Below are positions 17,549 through 29,606 of a stretch of DNA of 64,000 bases, piece by piece. The number at the start of each line of letters is the position of its first letter. Position 1 is the stretch's first letter. The stretch covers positions 51,687 to 115,686 of the forward strand of contig JAUYQH010000061.1 of assembly GCA_030697365.1 (NCBI GenBank), given 5' to 3'. This DNA comes from Novosphingobium sp. (GTDB taxonomy: Bacteria; Pseudomonadota; Alphaproteobacteria; Sphingomonadales; Sphingomonadaceae). A model generated the notes under the pieces. That model searched no databases, had not been told where the DNA came from, and was given only the letters and a program-made list of their open reading frames with translations. A program made the position numbers and the translations under genes.

Positions 17549-17878
17549 TCAGATCGTGGCAGTGACCGCAGCGGTGACGATCGGCACGCCGGTCCCGGCG
17601 CCGACGCCGACCCCGACCGGGATCGCCACCTGCCCAAGGCTGAAACGCCCCGAGGCCAAACCGACGATGCCGCCGGCCAAGCTCAGCACGGTGATGATCT
17701 TGCCGCCCGAACCTTCAAGAAAGCCGGTGAACGACGACAGGGCCGTGTTGAAGGTCGCGTCGGCACCCGCCATCGCCGCCTCGGTTCCGACGACTGCTGC
17801 AGCAGCTGCAATCAGCCCGACCTTGGCGACGCTGGAGAGCGCAACGCGACCCGTTGGAAATGCGAAAATCCGCGTCAT
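17549..17878 (-). CDS. traA: TraA-like pilin precursor
   Basis: The 109-residue protein has a long leader (cleavage probable after AAMA near residue 37) and a small mature part of about 70 residues. The mature part holds two hydrophobic helices separated by a short polar turn (SGRFSLGQ), as in F pilin. TraA is the structural subunit of the conjugative pilus, and the S26 peptidase in the operon is a candidate processing enzyme. The ribosome site GAGGAT lies 6 bases upstream and can pair with an upstream sequence (see regulatory feature). It is first in the operon. Confidence 0.87.
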   Translation of the reverse strand: MTRIFAFPTGRVALSSVAKVGLIAAAAAVVGTEAAMAGADATFNTALSSFTGFLEGSGGKIITVLSLAGGIVGLASGRFSLGQVAIPVGVGVGAGTGVPIVTAAVTATI

Positions 17879-17880
17879 TG

Positions 17881-17930
17881 GATCATCCTCAGTTAGCGAC
17901 GTCGAGATTAACGCCTTTGAGAGGATGGTC
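17881..17930 (-). promoter_or_regulatory. Potential RNA hairpin covering the traA ribosome site
   Basis: In the traA leader (minus strand) GACCATCCTC and GAGGATGATC can pair at 9 of 10 positions across a 30-base loop. The second arm contains the traA Shine-Dalgarno GAGGAT, which ends 6 bases before the ATG. Pairing would hide the ribosome site. This suggests translational control of pilin, but whether transcription starts upstream of the first arm is unknown. Confidence 0.45.
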
Positions 17931-18030
17931 GTTTATCGTGCTCAGACACCAGACCGGAGACCCACGAAATCCTATTCGACTGTCCGATCCCACGCAAAAA
18001 CACTGCCAAGCGCCAGATCCGCAGCCGATT

Positions 18031-18150
18031 CGGCAATGAGGGGTGCCGAAAGGCGCAACGCGGCGTGCCAAAGCGGCAACAACGCGGGCCTCATCGGCTA
18101 CGAAACGCGACACAACGGCAACTAGCGGTGCCAGAACGGCAACAACCGGT
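18031..18150. repeat. Cluster of TGCC-N5-GGCA palindromes and GTGCC...GGCAAC direct repeats upstream of traA
   Basis: Three imperfect direct repeats begin GTGCC and continue into GGCAAC or GCGCAAC (18043, 18065, 18129). Repeats 2 and 3 each contain TGCC-N5-GGCA (18066-18078, 18130-18142). CGGCA...TGCCG at 18031/18044 forms another inverted pair. The 353-base stretch 17879-18231 holds no gene, only this cluster and the traA leader. It separates traA from an oppositely oriented gene, so operators for a transfer regulator or part of an oriT are the obvious options. Neither is proven. Confidence 0.5.
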
Positions 18151-18231
18151 TGGAACTGGCAATCCGCCCGATTCGGGTCAACTTGGCGCCAGTCAGGAGT
18201 CGGCGAGAAACCGTGACCAGGAGGGTCAACG

Positions 18232-18603
18232 GTGAAACAAGCCTCGCAAACGTACCTGCTGTCCCTTACGAACCGGGAATTCGAACAAATTACGCTGGCG
18301 ATAATGGTGCACTCGAATAAAGCCCATAAATTACAGGGTTTTGGTCAGTGCGTCGCGCGATGGCTGCACCAATGGAGCACCGGCGAATTGCCGATGACCG
18401 AGCCAGGGCACGCTCAAGATATTGACGCCCTGGCGGGTTCTACCCACCAGATATATGTGGGCCTGGCTGGCGAAACCATCCAACTTTTCAAAGCGTGGCG
18501 GACCGCATTGGTTGAGGCATCAGCCATAGCGGTTCCCGTGAGGGCTGCGATAATGGCGCTCGTTGCCAGCTCTCTTGCTCAGCATCGACAAGAAAATGCT
18601 TGA
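18232..18603 (+). CDS. Hypothetical protein divergent from the tra operon
   Basis: The 123-residue protein uses a GTG start at 18232 with a strong AGGAGG site upstream. No membrane segment or signal peptide is visible; it looks mostly helical. I recognise no family. It is divergent from traA across the palindrome cluster and is followed by an XRE regulator, so a role in controlling or starting transfer is reasonable but not supported by any motif. Confidence 0.6.
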   Translation: MKQASQTYLLSLTNREFEQITLAIMVHSNKAHKLQGFGQCVARWLHQWSTGELPMTEPGHAQDIDALAGSTHQIYVGLAGETIQLFKAWRTALVEASAIAVPVRAAIMALVASSLAQHRQENA

Positions 18604-18615
18604 TCTCTCTGCAAA

Positions 18616-18627
18616 GGTAAATTTACC
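18616..18627. promoter_or_regulatory. Perfect 12-bp palindrome before the XRE gene
   Basis: GGTAAATTTACC is a perfect palindrome 23 bases upstream of the XRE regulator ATG, in a 47-base AT-richer gap in otherwise GC-rich DNA. The position fits an autoregulatory operator. This is inference from symmetry and location only. Confidence 0.4.
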
Positions 18628-18650
18628 ACTTGAGGGATCAGGGGGGCTAA

Positions 18651-19148
18651 ATGATGGAATCCACGGGAATAATCGCAGAAGGCGTCGATCACGGCATTAA
18701 CGAGCGCTTTTTCAACGTTGGTCCCGAGCAGTTCATTCCCCTGGTTCTCGAGGTCATGCAGCAAAGGAGCGTTAGCGCAGCGGAACTCGCCCGGCGCCTG
18801 GCCATAAACCGAACCAATCTGAGCCGTTGGTTGACTCGCAAACGGCCTTTGCCGGCAGTGACGCTACAATCGATTTTCTTGACCCTTGAGATAGACGAAA
18901 TGCGCGCAATCCTTGCGATTGGTCGGTTTGGTCGGTGGCAACACTATTTCGATCCTGATGTCCGGATCATCTCCGATCTCATCGATGTTCTCCCAGACGC
19001 GCTCAGCAAAGCCCGGTCTGGGGCGACCCGCTATGCGGTCGGAGTTTCCGGGGCGATGGAGCTGGCACGCCGGGTCAGCGATATGATTGCGAACAACGAC
19101 CGGGAAACCGAACGTCGCCGATTGGAGCGACCCTTTACGGGAATGTGA
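18651..19148 (+). CDS. XRE-type helix-turn-helix regulator
   Basis: The 165-residue protein has a Cro/CI-type helix-turn-helix at about residues 41-68 (SAAELARRLAINRTNLSRWL), followed by a C-terminal part without a recognised domain. The ATG is preceded by GGGGGG at a good distance. It probably controls plasmid functions, possibly the tra operon or its own promoter through the palindrome just upstream. It is co-oriented with the preceding hypothetical gene. Confidence 0.75.
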   Translation: MMESTGIIAEGVDHGINERFFNVGPEQFIPLVLEVMQQRSVSAAELARRLAINRTNLSRWLTRKRPLPAVTLQSIFLTLEIDEMRAILAIGRFGRWQHYFDPDVRIISDLIDVLPDALSKARSGATRYAVGVSGAMELARRVSDMIANNDRETERRRLERPFTGM

Positions 19149-19195
19149 CGCTCCAAAAATGAGTAAGTGTGGTCTGGCGACCGCAGGTTATGCGG

Positions 19196-20280
19196 TTATG
19201 CGGCGAGTTTGGTCGCAGTGTCCCAGTCGACTTGGTCCGTCAGCGAGTGCCAGGTGAAGCCTACGGTCGGGATGCCGCTGTTGCGGACCCGGAGCACATT
19301 CGCCATTGCTTCCACAGCCATTGAACCGCCTCGTCGCCGCCCGGACTTTTCCGAAGGTTCGTCTCGGTGTGCATGATCGGCATTTTTTGCGGTCGTGGTA
19401 CTGCCACGTCAGCTCGTCGTACCCGAACACGTCGCCAGCGGGCCAGGTCCGCCCATCGGCCGCCACTGTGTGCTCGTTGGGACGTGATAGTCGTTCCCAT
19501 GATCGCGTAGCGGCGCAGGTTGCGCGTCAGGGAGAAACCGTGCTCCTCACGCGTCACGCCGTTGTCGAGCTGGTACTGGTGCATGCTCGAATCGACCCGC
19601 TTTGCCGTAGTTGAGGTCGAGGCTCAGGAAGCGGCGGGCGTTCATGGTCTCGGCCGGCTTGATCGCGTGCGGATTATCGGCGTGAATATATTCGGAGCGC
19701 TCCGACTGGATGAAAATCGCGTCGGGTCGAACGTCGATGGTTTCCCACTTGGCGAACACGTTCGCGCGGACGATGTGCTTCAAGGCGGTGACAAAGCCGA
19801 GGTCGCTTTTCATCTGCTCGTCTCACCAGCCGTAGAGGGCCGGAGAAGGTGACGCAGACGAACATCTGGTTGACGGGCGTGTAGAGTGGACCCACGGAAA
19901 ACGGTCGGCGAAAGCGCGCGCGTAGGCCGGAAAGAGGCGCGGGAAGTCCGGTTCTGGAAGTTCCCGATCCAGTCGGGCACCCCGAAATGGCAGAGGTCGA
20001 CGATCGGCACGATGTTGCGGCGCTTGAGGCCGGCGAAGGTGGCGTCGGCGAACCCCCAGTCGTAGCGCCCCTCCCCAGCCAGGCCGTGTGGAGCGGTGGA
20101 CCATAACGCAGGAAATGGATGCTCAACTCGTCGATGCGGTCGAAATCGTCGCTCCAGCGGTCGTGAAGCCCGCACTTCGCCATCTCGTCGGCGCGATGGC
20201 TGCCGTTCCTGATGGCGACGCCGGTCGGGAGCAGGACTGCGGCTGCCGTGAAGCTCCTCTCGGCGGAGAAGCACATGCGC
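19196..20280 (-). pseudogene. Degraded family-1 (GH1-like) glycosidase gene
   Basis: Pieces of one protein are found in all three minus-strand frames in the correct order. They run from IRNGSHRADEMAKCG and IHFLRYGPPLHTAWLG, through FADATFAGLKRRNIVPIVDLCHFGVPDW, LYTPVNQMF, FVTALKHIVRANV and NARRFLSLDLNYG, to PIMHTETNLR, DEAVQWLWKQW and FTWHSLTDQVDWDTATKLAA with a stop at 19196. This is the GH1-type protein often found beside epimerase genes. At least six frame changes are needed, so it is inactive. The ORFs listed here are fragments of this relic. Confidence 0.75.
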
Positions 20281-20340
20281 GCCTCCACGATACGGACGCT
20301 GTGCAACGGCACGTTCGGGGGTCCAGGACCTGAACGAAGA

Positions 20341-20703
20341 TCATTCTTCAAGGCCTTTGTAGTGCGCCGCCCGCTCGACGATCGCGAGCATGTTGCGCGC
20401 AGCCTCGACCGTTAGCCGGTGCGGCGTCGCTCCCGGCCGTGGCGAGATATATGCGGCCATCTCGCGGGCCAAGTCTGACTGGCTGCCGGGTGCTCCGGCA
20501 AGCAGGGCAACCACGAGATTCTCGAGCGCGATCAGCCGCACGCGCAGGTTGCCGGCCTCGGCATCGCCGATGTCGCCCACAACGGTCGGTGGCCGGTGCT
20601 GATCCAGGCCGGTGAAGGACCCGCCTTCATTTTCCCATCTACCAACAGCACGGTCGTGCACTCTAGCCCGTGCGTCGCCGGACTCGAACTCGTAAACTGC
20701 CAT
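20341..20703 (-). CDS. Hypothetical protein
   Basis: The 120-residue reading frame has a soluble, mixed alpha/beta-looking composition (NLRVRLIALENLVVALL, then LTVEAARNMLAIVERA at the C-terminus). It lies just upstream of the GH1 relic and downstream of the beta-propeller lipoprotein gene. A weak AAGGGAATGG site precedes the ATG. I recognise no family. It might belong to the same old operon as the GH1 gene. Confidence 0.45.
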   Translation of the reverse strand: MAVYEFESGDARARVHDRAVGRWENEGGSFTGLDQHRPPTVVGDIGDAEAGNLRVRLIALENLVVALLAGAPGSQSDLAREMAAYISPRPGATPHRLTVEAARNMLAIVERAAHYKGLEE

Positions 20704-20774
20704 AGTTAACCATTCCCTTGCTCAAGCTCCCCGGGACCGCCGACGTGCCTGGATTATGTGCGACAACAGCTGAC

Positions 20775-21833
20775 TCAATTTTTTGCTGCCCTGAAGGTGA
20801 TCCCGCCGGGACCCGGACCTACGGACACATTGCCGACGACCTTTCGGCTTACAGGGTCGATCACGGAAACGGTATTGGCGAACGTGTTCGAAATCAAAAC
20901 CCGGTCGCCGCTGCTGCTGACCACTACGCCGTGAGCGCCGGCCCCGGTAACGATGCTGGTGATCACTTTCCGGCTCGTCGTGTCGATGACCGAGACAGTG
21001 TTCCCCGGCACTGCCTCTGTTCCCTGGTTGGCGACATAGACCTCACGGCCGCTCGGCAGAGCGAAAACCTGGATAGGGCCGGGTCCCACGGGGATTTTGG
21101 TGATCATACGCCGCCTTGCGGTGTCAAGTACGGCTACGCTGTTCTCATCGCGCAGAGAGACATAGATGTACCGGCCGTTGGGGGTGAAGGTGACTTGGAC
21201 CGGCGCCTTGCCGACGGGGATCCGCTCGACCTCGACCAAGTCTCGGACGTTGATGACAGAAACGGTTCCATCCCCAGTGTTGGCGACGTAGATCGTCCCG
21301 CCATCGGGACTCATGCGCAGCCCATGGGGCAACTTGCCGACGGTAATGCTCTTGACTGTTTGTCGCCGTGCAAGATCAATCACCGAGATAGCATTGTCTC
21401 CTGCATTGGTAACGAATGCGCGAGCGCCCTGTCGATCGACTATGACATGAGCGGGTTTCCTGCCCACCGCGATGTCAAATACTGAACCGCGCGAAACGGC
21501 AGCCGCATCGAAGCCAAGGAGCCGGCCGGGGCCGTCCATGGCATTGGCCATGTCGCCGCCTTTTCCGGCACGTGAACCGACGGCGAAAAGTGATAGCCCA
21601 TCCGCTGAGGTCTGCAGGTTGTGGGGCGACACAGAGATCGGCGTCGTTTCCACCGTTCTGGTCCGCAAGTTTACGACGCTAATCGAGTTTCCGCGTTCAT
21701 CGGCCGTGAAGACCACGCCGCTCGTTCCGCTCGATCGGGGCTCCGAAGGCGTATCCTCTGAACTACAGCCTTGAGCCAGGGACACGCTTCCCGCCACTAC
21801 GAGCAGCGCAGCAAAAGTCCTCTTGAACTTCAT
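20775..21833 (-). CDS. YVTN-family beta-propeller lipoprotein
   Basis: The 352-residue exported protein starts with a lipoprotein signal (hydrophobic to SLAQGC, lipid attachment Cys at about residue 23). It then shows six to seven repeats of about 42 residues with YVAN/FVTN-NTISVID signatures, for example IYVANTGDGTVSVINV and VLISNTFANTVSVID. It is predicted to be a periplasm-facing beta-propeller. The ribosome site AAGGAGAG is strong. No enzymatic residues can be assigned; related proteins occur near metal or redox genes. It follows the epimerase-membrane fusion gene in the same direction, 102 bases downstream. Confidence 0.8.
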   Translation of the reverse strand: MKFKRTFAALLVVAGSVSLAQGCSSEDTPSEPRSSGTSGVVFTADERGNSISVVNLRTRTVETTPISVSPHNLQTSADGLSLFAVGSRAGKGGDMANAMDGPGRLLGFDAAAVSRGSVFDIAVGRKPAHVIVDRQGARAFVTNAGDNAISVIDLARRQTVKSITVGKLPHGLRMSPDGGTIYVANTGDGTVSVINVRDLVEVERIPVGKAPVQVTFTPNGRYIYVSLRDENSVAVLDTARRRMITKIPVGPGPIQVFALPSGREVYVANQGTEAVPGNTVSVIDTTSRKVITSIVTGAGAHGVVVSSSGDRVLISNTFANTVSVIDPVSRKVVGNVSVGPGPGGITFRAAKN

Positions 21834-21935
21834 GGTGCTCTCCTTTTTCTGGGCTTCCGATAGACCCGGCTGCGTCCTCGGAAGGAAAGTGCGCGCTCTC
21901 GTTGACCGTCGTCGGCGCCGGGCAAGGGCGGCGCC

Positions 21936-24632
21936 TCAGATGACGTATTTGTCCCAGCTCGCATAATGTTCGGCGCTGCGCTCGCCGCGCGGCAAGCTGA
22001 TGCCGACGAGAACAACTCCTGCGACAACTGAGACGAACGCGCCGAGGTTGCCGACGCCAGTCAGCAGGAAGGGCGCCGCGACAAGCCAGGCACCAAGCGC
22101 GATATTGACAAAACGCAAGGCGCGGGCAACTTCTGCCGTGGCGATGATCGCAACGGTGATAACGAGAGCGCCGACGACATGGTCACTGTTCGCCATTTCG
22201 CTTTCGTTCCCCAGAAGCACCCGCGTCAACATCAAGAAGATGCCGAGCAAGATGCTTGCCCCAAGAGTCCACGGCAGCGTCAGTCCACGCTTCGCGTCCG
22301 CCCAAAAAGAAGCAGGCGTCTTCATTGCGTCGGATGCGTCCTCAGCCCCCGCTTCGATCGCGTCGCCCTGGAAAAAGGTGCGAATCAGCGGCTTGCCGCG
22401 GCGCTTCGCCCAGGTGAGGAACTGGCCCATGGCGATGACTTCGTCCAATGCGAATGGGATCATGATCACCATGGCGAGCGCAGCGATCAGCGCGAGCGTG
22501 CTCCACGTGCCGATGACGAGCGGCTGGCTGATGATGAAATAGATGCTGACGACCCCCAGTGGAATGACGAGGATGCCAAAAAAGGTTACCATCCAGGGCA
22601 TCGTCCGCCAACGGTCGCGAGTCCCCATAACGGCCATCAAAATCTCAAGCACATAACTGATCGTGCCGAGACCGCCGTCGGGGATCGGCCAAGCCTTAGA
22701 CATGCCCGACGTGATGATCTCCTCCGTGCCGTTGCGCGGGTCGGTCAGCGACCCGACAAAAAAGGGCTCCCACGCGGTATCGATGTGCCCCAGCTGGTAG
22801 GCTGTCAGGATGCGCGACGTGAGAAGACCGATGAGTCCCATGGCGACAATCGGTAGCCGCTGGGCGTCAGTGGACGGTGAATAGGTCCACCCGGGCGGGA
22901 TGTTCTTGAGGTCCATCATGCCGGCCATGCTCATGCCCGGCATCATCGGCACGAGGACGGACAGGGCGATGACTGCCGAGCCAATGAGCAGATTGTTGTT
23001 GTACTGTGCGGCGCTCGGGCTCCAAAAGATCAGGGGGGCGAACAGCAGCCAAATGCCGACAAAGGCGACCGCCCATTGTGCCCACGTCTTGGTGCGCGGG
23101 ACAAGTGACAGCGCGCCGAACAGCGCGATGGCCAACCCGCTGACAAAATCGCTAATGCTTAGCGCGCTCGCCCGCCACTCGATCGACGGCAGCCCGCGAT
23201 CGACGGTGACGAAACGCGCCGCCTCGCCGACGCTCTGCGTCGTCACAGAATCGTAGATAAGCGGGCTGGAGGCGAGCCACAGACCGAGGCCGATGTTCGC
23301 ATAAAGCGCCCATCGCGCTCGTCGCTCGTCGCGGTCCATCATCGCCATGTGATCACCATGGCCGGAAATTGTCGCGCCCGAGGCGTCGCGCCCATGCCCC
23401 CTCGCAGCGTGGTCGATCTCGCCCTGGTCCATCGTGCCGTGGCCCATCGCCGTGTGACCCATGCCGGTCATAGCGCCAGCGGGCGCGACGGGGTGGTTGT
23501 CGCCTGGTTCTCCAGCGCACCCCTCCCCCTTGTCGTTCCAGGCGACCAGATTCTCGTTGAGCTTGTTGTCGCGGTACCAGGCCCGCGGATGCCGCTTGAG
23601 CGCAGCGACAATTGCCGGCAGCGTCTCGCGAAGATTGTGCGTCGGCTCCCACCCGAGGAGCGACCGCGCGCGCGAAATATCGAGGATGTAGTGGTCGTTG
23701 CTGCTGTCGATCATCCACGGCTTGATGAAATCGTCGTCGCCAAGCGCTTCGTTCTGGATGATGACCCCGGCCTTGGCGAGCGGCTGCGGGATGCGAATTG
23801 TCTTCCACCCCTCGCCGTGGAGCGTCTCGCCAACGATGTCCTGGATCTCAGCGTATCCCGGAGCATCAGGCTCGCCGATGAGCAGCGGCAGTTCGTGGGG
23901 CAGATCGCGCCGCCGATCAACGAGGCGGACCACCGCGTCGGCAAGGTCGTCGCGGTGCACGGAAGATTGAGCGGCACACAGCATACCCGGGTAGAAGTGC
24001 GCGGTCAGCCGTTGCTCATAGATGCGCGCGATTTGTTGGGCGAGGAAGGCAGAGCGCCCGTCGTCGTCATAGACCCCTGCGGGACGCATGTAGACGACGG
24101 GGATCTTCCCGTGGCGCTCGTGCAGCAACGCTTCGGTATCAACCTTCGACTGCGGGTAGGCCCAGGCCGCGCCGATCGGCGAGTCCTCGTTGATCCGCTC
24201 ACCGGGGGTGGCGGTTGGCTTGTGGACGAGCATCGTGCTGGCGAAAACGAACTGCTCGACTTCGAAGGACTGCAGGTGGTCGATCAAGCGACGCGTGCCC
24301 TGCACCGTGATCTTGTCATAGAGCGGGTTTGGCTCGCCTGTAATGTCATAATAGGCCGCGAGATGGATAACGGACGCGATGCTGTTCCCGTACCCGGCAC
24401 GAACCTCTTCCAGAGCGGCGCTTACCGACTCGTCGGAGCCGAGATCGAAATCAAACGCGACAGCGGGCGGCGGCGGATCGGGCGGACCCGCGCGGTCCAG
24501 GCCGACGACGGTGTAGCGCTCGCCGAGTTTGGCGATAAGCGCGGCGGCGATAAATCCGCTGGCACCCGTGATAAGGACAACTTCGCGGGCGGTTTCGCCG
24601 CTCGCCGCTCCGCTACACTCCACATCGGTCAT
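21936..24632 (-). CDS. NAD-dependent epimerase fused to SPW/VKOR-like membrane protein
   Basis: The 898-residue fusion has two parts. Residues 1-360 form an extended SDR domain with TGASGFIAAAL near the start and YPQSK as the YxxxK pair. A His/Met-rich linker (residues about 375-435, with MGHTAMGHG and HGDHMAMMD) may bind metal. The rest is membrane protein: SPW-like segments (LWLASSPL, WLLFAPL, AWLVAAPF) flank a vitamin-K-epoxide-reductase-like region around 600-760. The helix where VKOR relatives carry CxxC reads TWSTLAL near residue 710, without Cys, so that redox site seems lost. It sits beside a heavy-metal domain remnant. Function unknown. Confidence 0.75.
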   Translation of the reverse strand: MTDVECSGAASGETAREVVLITGASGFIAAALIAKLGERYTVVGLDRAGPPDPPPPAVAFDFDLGSDESVSAALEEVRAGYGNSIASVIHLAAYYDITGEPNPLYDKITVQGTRRLIDHLQSFEVEQFVFASTMLVHKPTATPGERINEDSPIGAAWAYPQSKVDTEALLHERHGKIPVVYMRPAGVYDDDGRSAFLAQQIARIYEQRLTAHFYPGMLCAAQSSVHRDDLADAVVRLVDRRRDLPHELPLLIGEPDAPGYAEIQDIVGETLHGEGWKTIRIPQPLAKAGVIIQNEALGDDDFIKPWMIDSSNDHYILDISRARSLLGWEPTHNLRETLPAIVAALKRHPRAWYRDNKLNENLVAWNDKGEGCAGEPGDNHPVAPAGAMTGMGHTAMGHGTMDQGEIDHAARGHGRDASGATISGHGDHMAMMDRDERRARWALYANIGLGLWLASSPLIYDSVTTQSVGEAARFVTVDRGLPSIEWRASALSISDFVSGLAIALFGALSLVPRTKTWAQWAVAFVGIWLLFAPLIFWSPSAAQYNNNLLIGSAVIALSVLVPMMPGMSMAGMMDLKNIPPGWTYSPSTDAQRLPIVAMGLIGLLTSRILTAYQLGHIDTAWEPFFVGSLTDPRNGTEEIITSGMSKAWPIPDGGLGTISYVLEILMAVMGTRDRWRTMPWMVTFFGILVIPLGVVSIYFIISQPLVIGTWSTLALIAALAMVIMIPFALDEVIAMGQFLTWAKRRGKPLIRTFFQGDAIEAGAEDASDAMKTPASFWADAKRGLTLPWTLGASILLGIFLMLTRVLLGNESEMANSDHVVGALVITVAIIATAEVARALRFVNIALGAWLVAAPFLLTGVGNLGAFVSVVAGVVLVGISLPRGERSAEHYASWDKYVI

Positions 24633-24645
24633 GACGCCACCAGCC

Positions 24646-24804
24646 TTACATTATTGTGTTGGGACACGGACAGGCCCGCCGCTCAGATGAGCGAAGCGGG
24701 CGCGCGCGGGTCACGACAGCGTCTTCATCGACTCGCCGGATCGCGTTCGTCACGGCCCGTACGCAACCGCCGCATGTCATGCCCGCAACATTGAACGTCA
24801 TCAT
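24646..24804 (-). pseudogene. Truncated heavy-metal-associated (HMA) domain protein
   Basis: The frame starting at 24804 reads MMTFNVAGMTCGGCVRAVTNAI, the first strand, CxxC loop and helix of a CopZ/MerP-type metal chaperone. After about 30 residues it leaves the family pattern and ends at 52 residues, short of the usual 65-70. The ATG lies immediately next to the terminal repeat of the Tn3-family element at 24805, so its promoter was probably removed by that insertion. Confidence 0.5.
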
Positions 24805-28560
<3,756 letters not shown>

Positions 28561-28715
28561 GCGGCACGCAGGCCGTCAAGCACGATCCTGATCTTGTCTT
28601 CGGCAGAATAATGCTTGCGCGTCGCACGACGAATGTCCTGCACCGGGCGATTTTTGGGCAGAGGGTTTTGGTCTCATCTTCGTTCCTTCGTCACTGCGAT
28701 GAGACCAAAACCCTC
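28561..28715 (-). pseudogene. IS3-family OrfA N-terminal fragment with an upstream 18-bp hairpin
   Basis: On the minus strand one frame reads MRPKPSAQKSP and a shifted frame continues QDIRRATRKHYSAEDKIRIVLDGLR, the start of an IS3-type OrfA. It is then cut by the IS21 end near 28561. So it is both frameshifted and truncated. A perfect 18-bp inverted repeat (28661-28678 and 28698-28715, GAGGGTTTTGGTCTCATC type) overlaps the start codon. Confidence 0.6.
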
Positions 28716-28894
28716 CGTTGCTCAATGCCGCATATCTGTCTCATAGGTGCTGACGGGGAACAGTCTCGGTCAGCAAAAACAGATCGCTCATAGCAGCACC
28801 TCCTTGATGCCGCCATCGAATCAGAAAACGGATACCTTGGGAATCCCCTTTAATAGGTCCTGACCCTAAGGTATGTACGATTGGCATTCCGCTG
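28716..28894. other. Short remnant stretch without an intact gene
   Basis: On the minus strand a good ribosome site (GGAGG) precedes MSDLFLLTE, which resembles the first residues of IS5-type transposases, but the frame stops after 16 codons. The rest shows nothing recognisable. It separates the insertion-sequence debris from the catabolic island. Confidence 0.35.
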
Positions 28895-29557
28895 CTATTT
28901 AACGTTTTCCCTTAGATTGACTTCCATCATTTGCGGTCTGGTTTCGCGGAAAGACGGGCGACTATCGAGCGCCATAACGTAGCGGCTCAAATTGGCATGT
29001 CCCGCTCGCCAGTGAAAGGCGGGATGGTCCGGGCTGAAGCCCGCTTCGACCATATATTCCCAGATCAAAAGCGTGGTCCCTACTGCAATGTCGCCGAGGC
29101 TAATCGGATGATGGTCTCCCACGTGCCGGTCGCCGATTAGGCGTTCGAGTTCATCGAGTCCGCCGCGGATCTTGCGGGTCTGCCGAGCGATCCAGGACTC
29201 GCTAGGATTTTCCCGCTGTAGCTCGAAAACAAGGGTTTGCGCGATCTCCATCAAGCGCTCGCCGAGCATTTGGAGACGCTTCTCGAACAACAGTCCATCA
29301 ACGTCCCCGGGCAAAAGCGCGGGCTCAGGATGACGCTTCTCGAGCCAATCGAGAATATAGGTGGAATCGTAGATCCTCTCGTCGGCCGCGCTCACTAGGA
29401 TCGGTAGTTGCTCGAGCGGACTATATTCCGGCGTGCACGTTCCCCCGGACCACGGAACGTCATACTGAACGTCGTAGGAAATGCCCTTTTCGATGAGCGC
29501 GATGGCAACCTTACGGCCATAGGGACTCGGCCGGGCGTTGATGAGAGTATAATTCAC
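28895..29557 (-). CDS. Glutathione S-transferase family protein
   Basis: The start is taken at the GTG at 29557 (VNYTLINARPSPYGRKV) because CAGGAG lies just upstream and the thioredoxin fold starts immediately; this gives 220 residues. The N-terminal glutathione-binding domain (NARPSPYGRKVAIALIEKG, then LEQLPILVS and DSTYILDWLEKRHP) is followed by an all-helical C-terminal domain. It is cytosolic. It is last in an operon with a TonB receptor, a sulfatase and an FGE, so it could act on the desulfated substrate or an electrophilic intermediate. Substrate unknown. Confidence 0.82.
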   Translation of the reverse strand: MNYTLINARPSPYGRKVAIALIEKGISYDVQYDVPWSGGTCTPEYSPLEQLPILVSAADERIYDSTYILDWLEKRHPEPALLPGDVDGLLFEKRLQMLGERLMEIAQTLVFELQRENPSESWIARQTRKIRGGLDELERLIGDRHVGDHHPISLGDIAVGTTLLIWEYMVEAGFSPDHPAFHWRAGHANLSRYVMALDSRPSFRETRPQMMEVNLRENVK

Positions 29558-29606
29558 GGGGATCTCCTGTTTCGCAAATGGTAGGCTTGCTCGCGCCGCT
29601 CGTCTG

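Noticed and set aside
18043-18150. Short CRISPR array
   Set aside because: Only three imperfect repeats of about 20 bases with unequal spacing, internal palindromes instead of spacers, and no cas genes.
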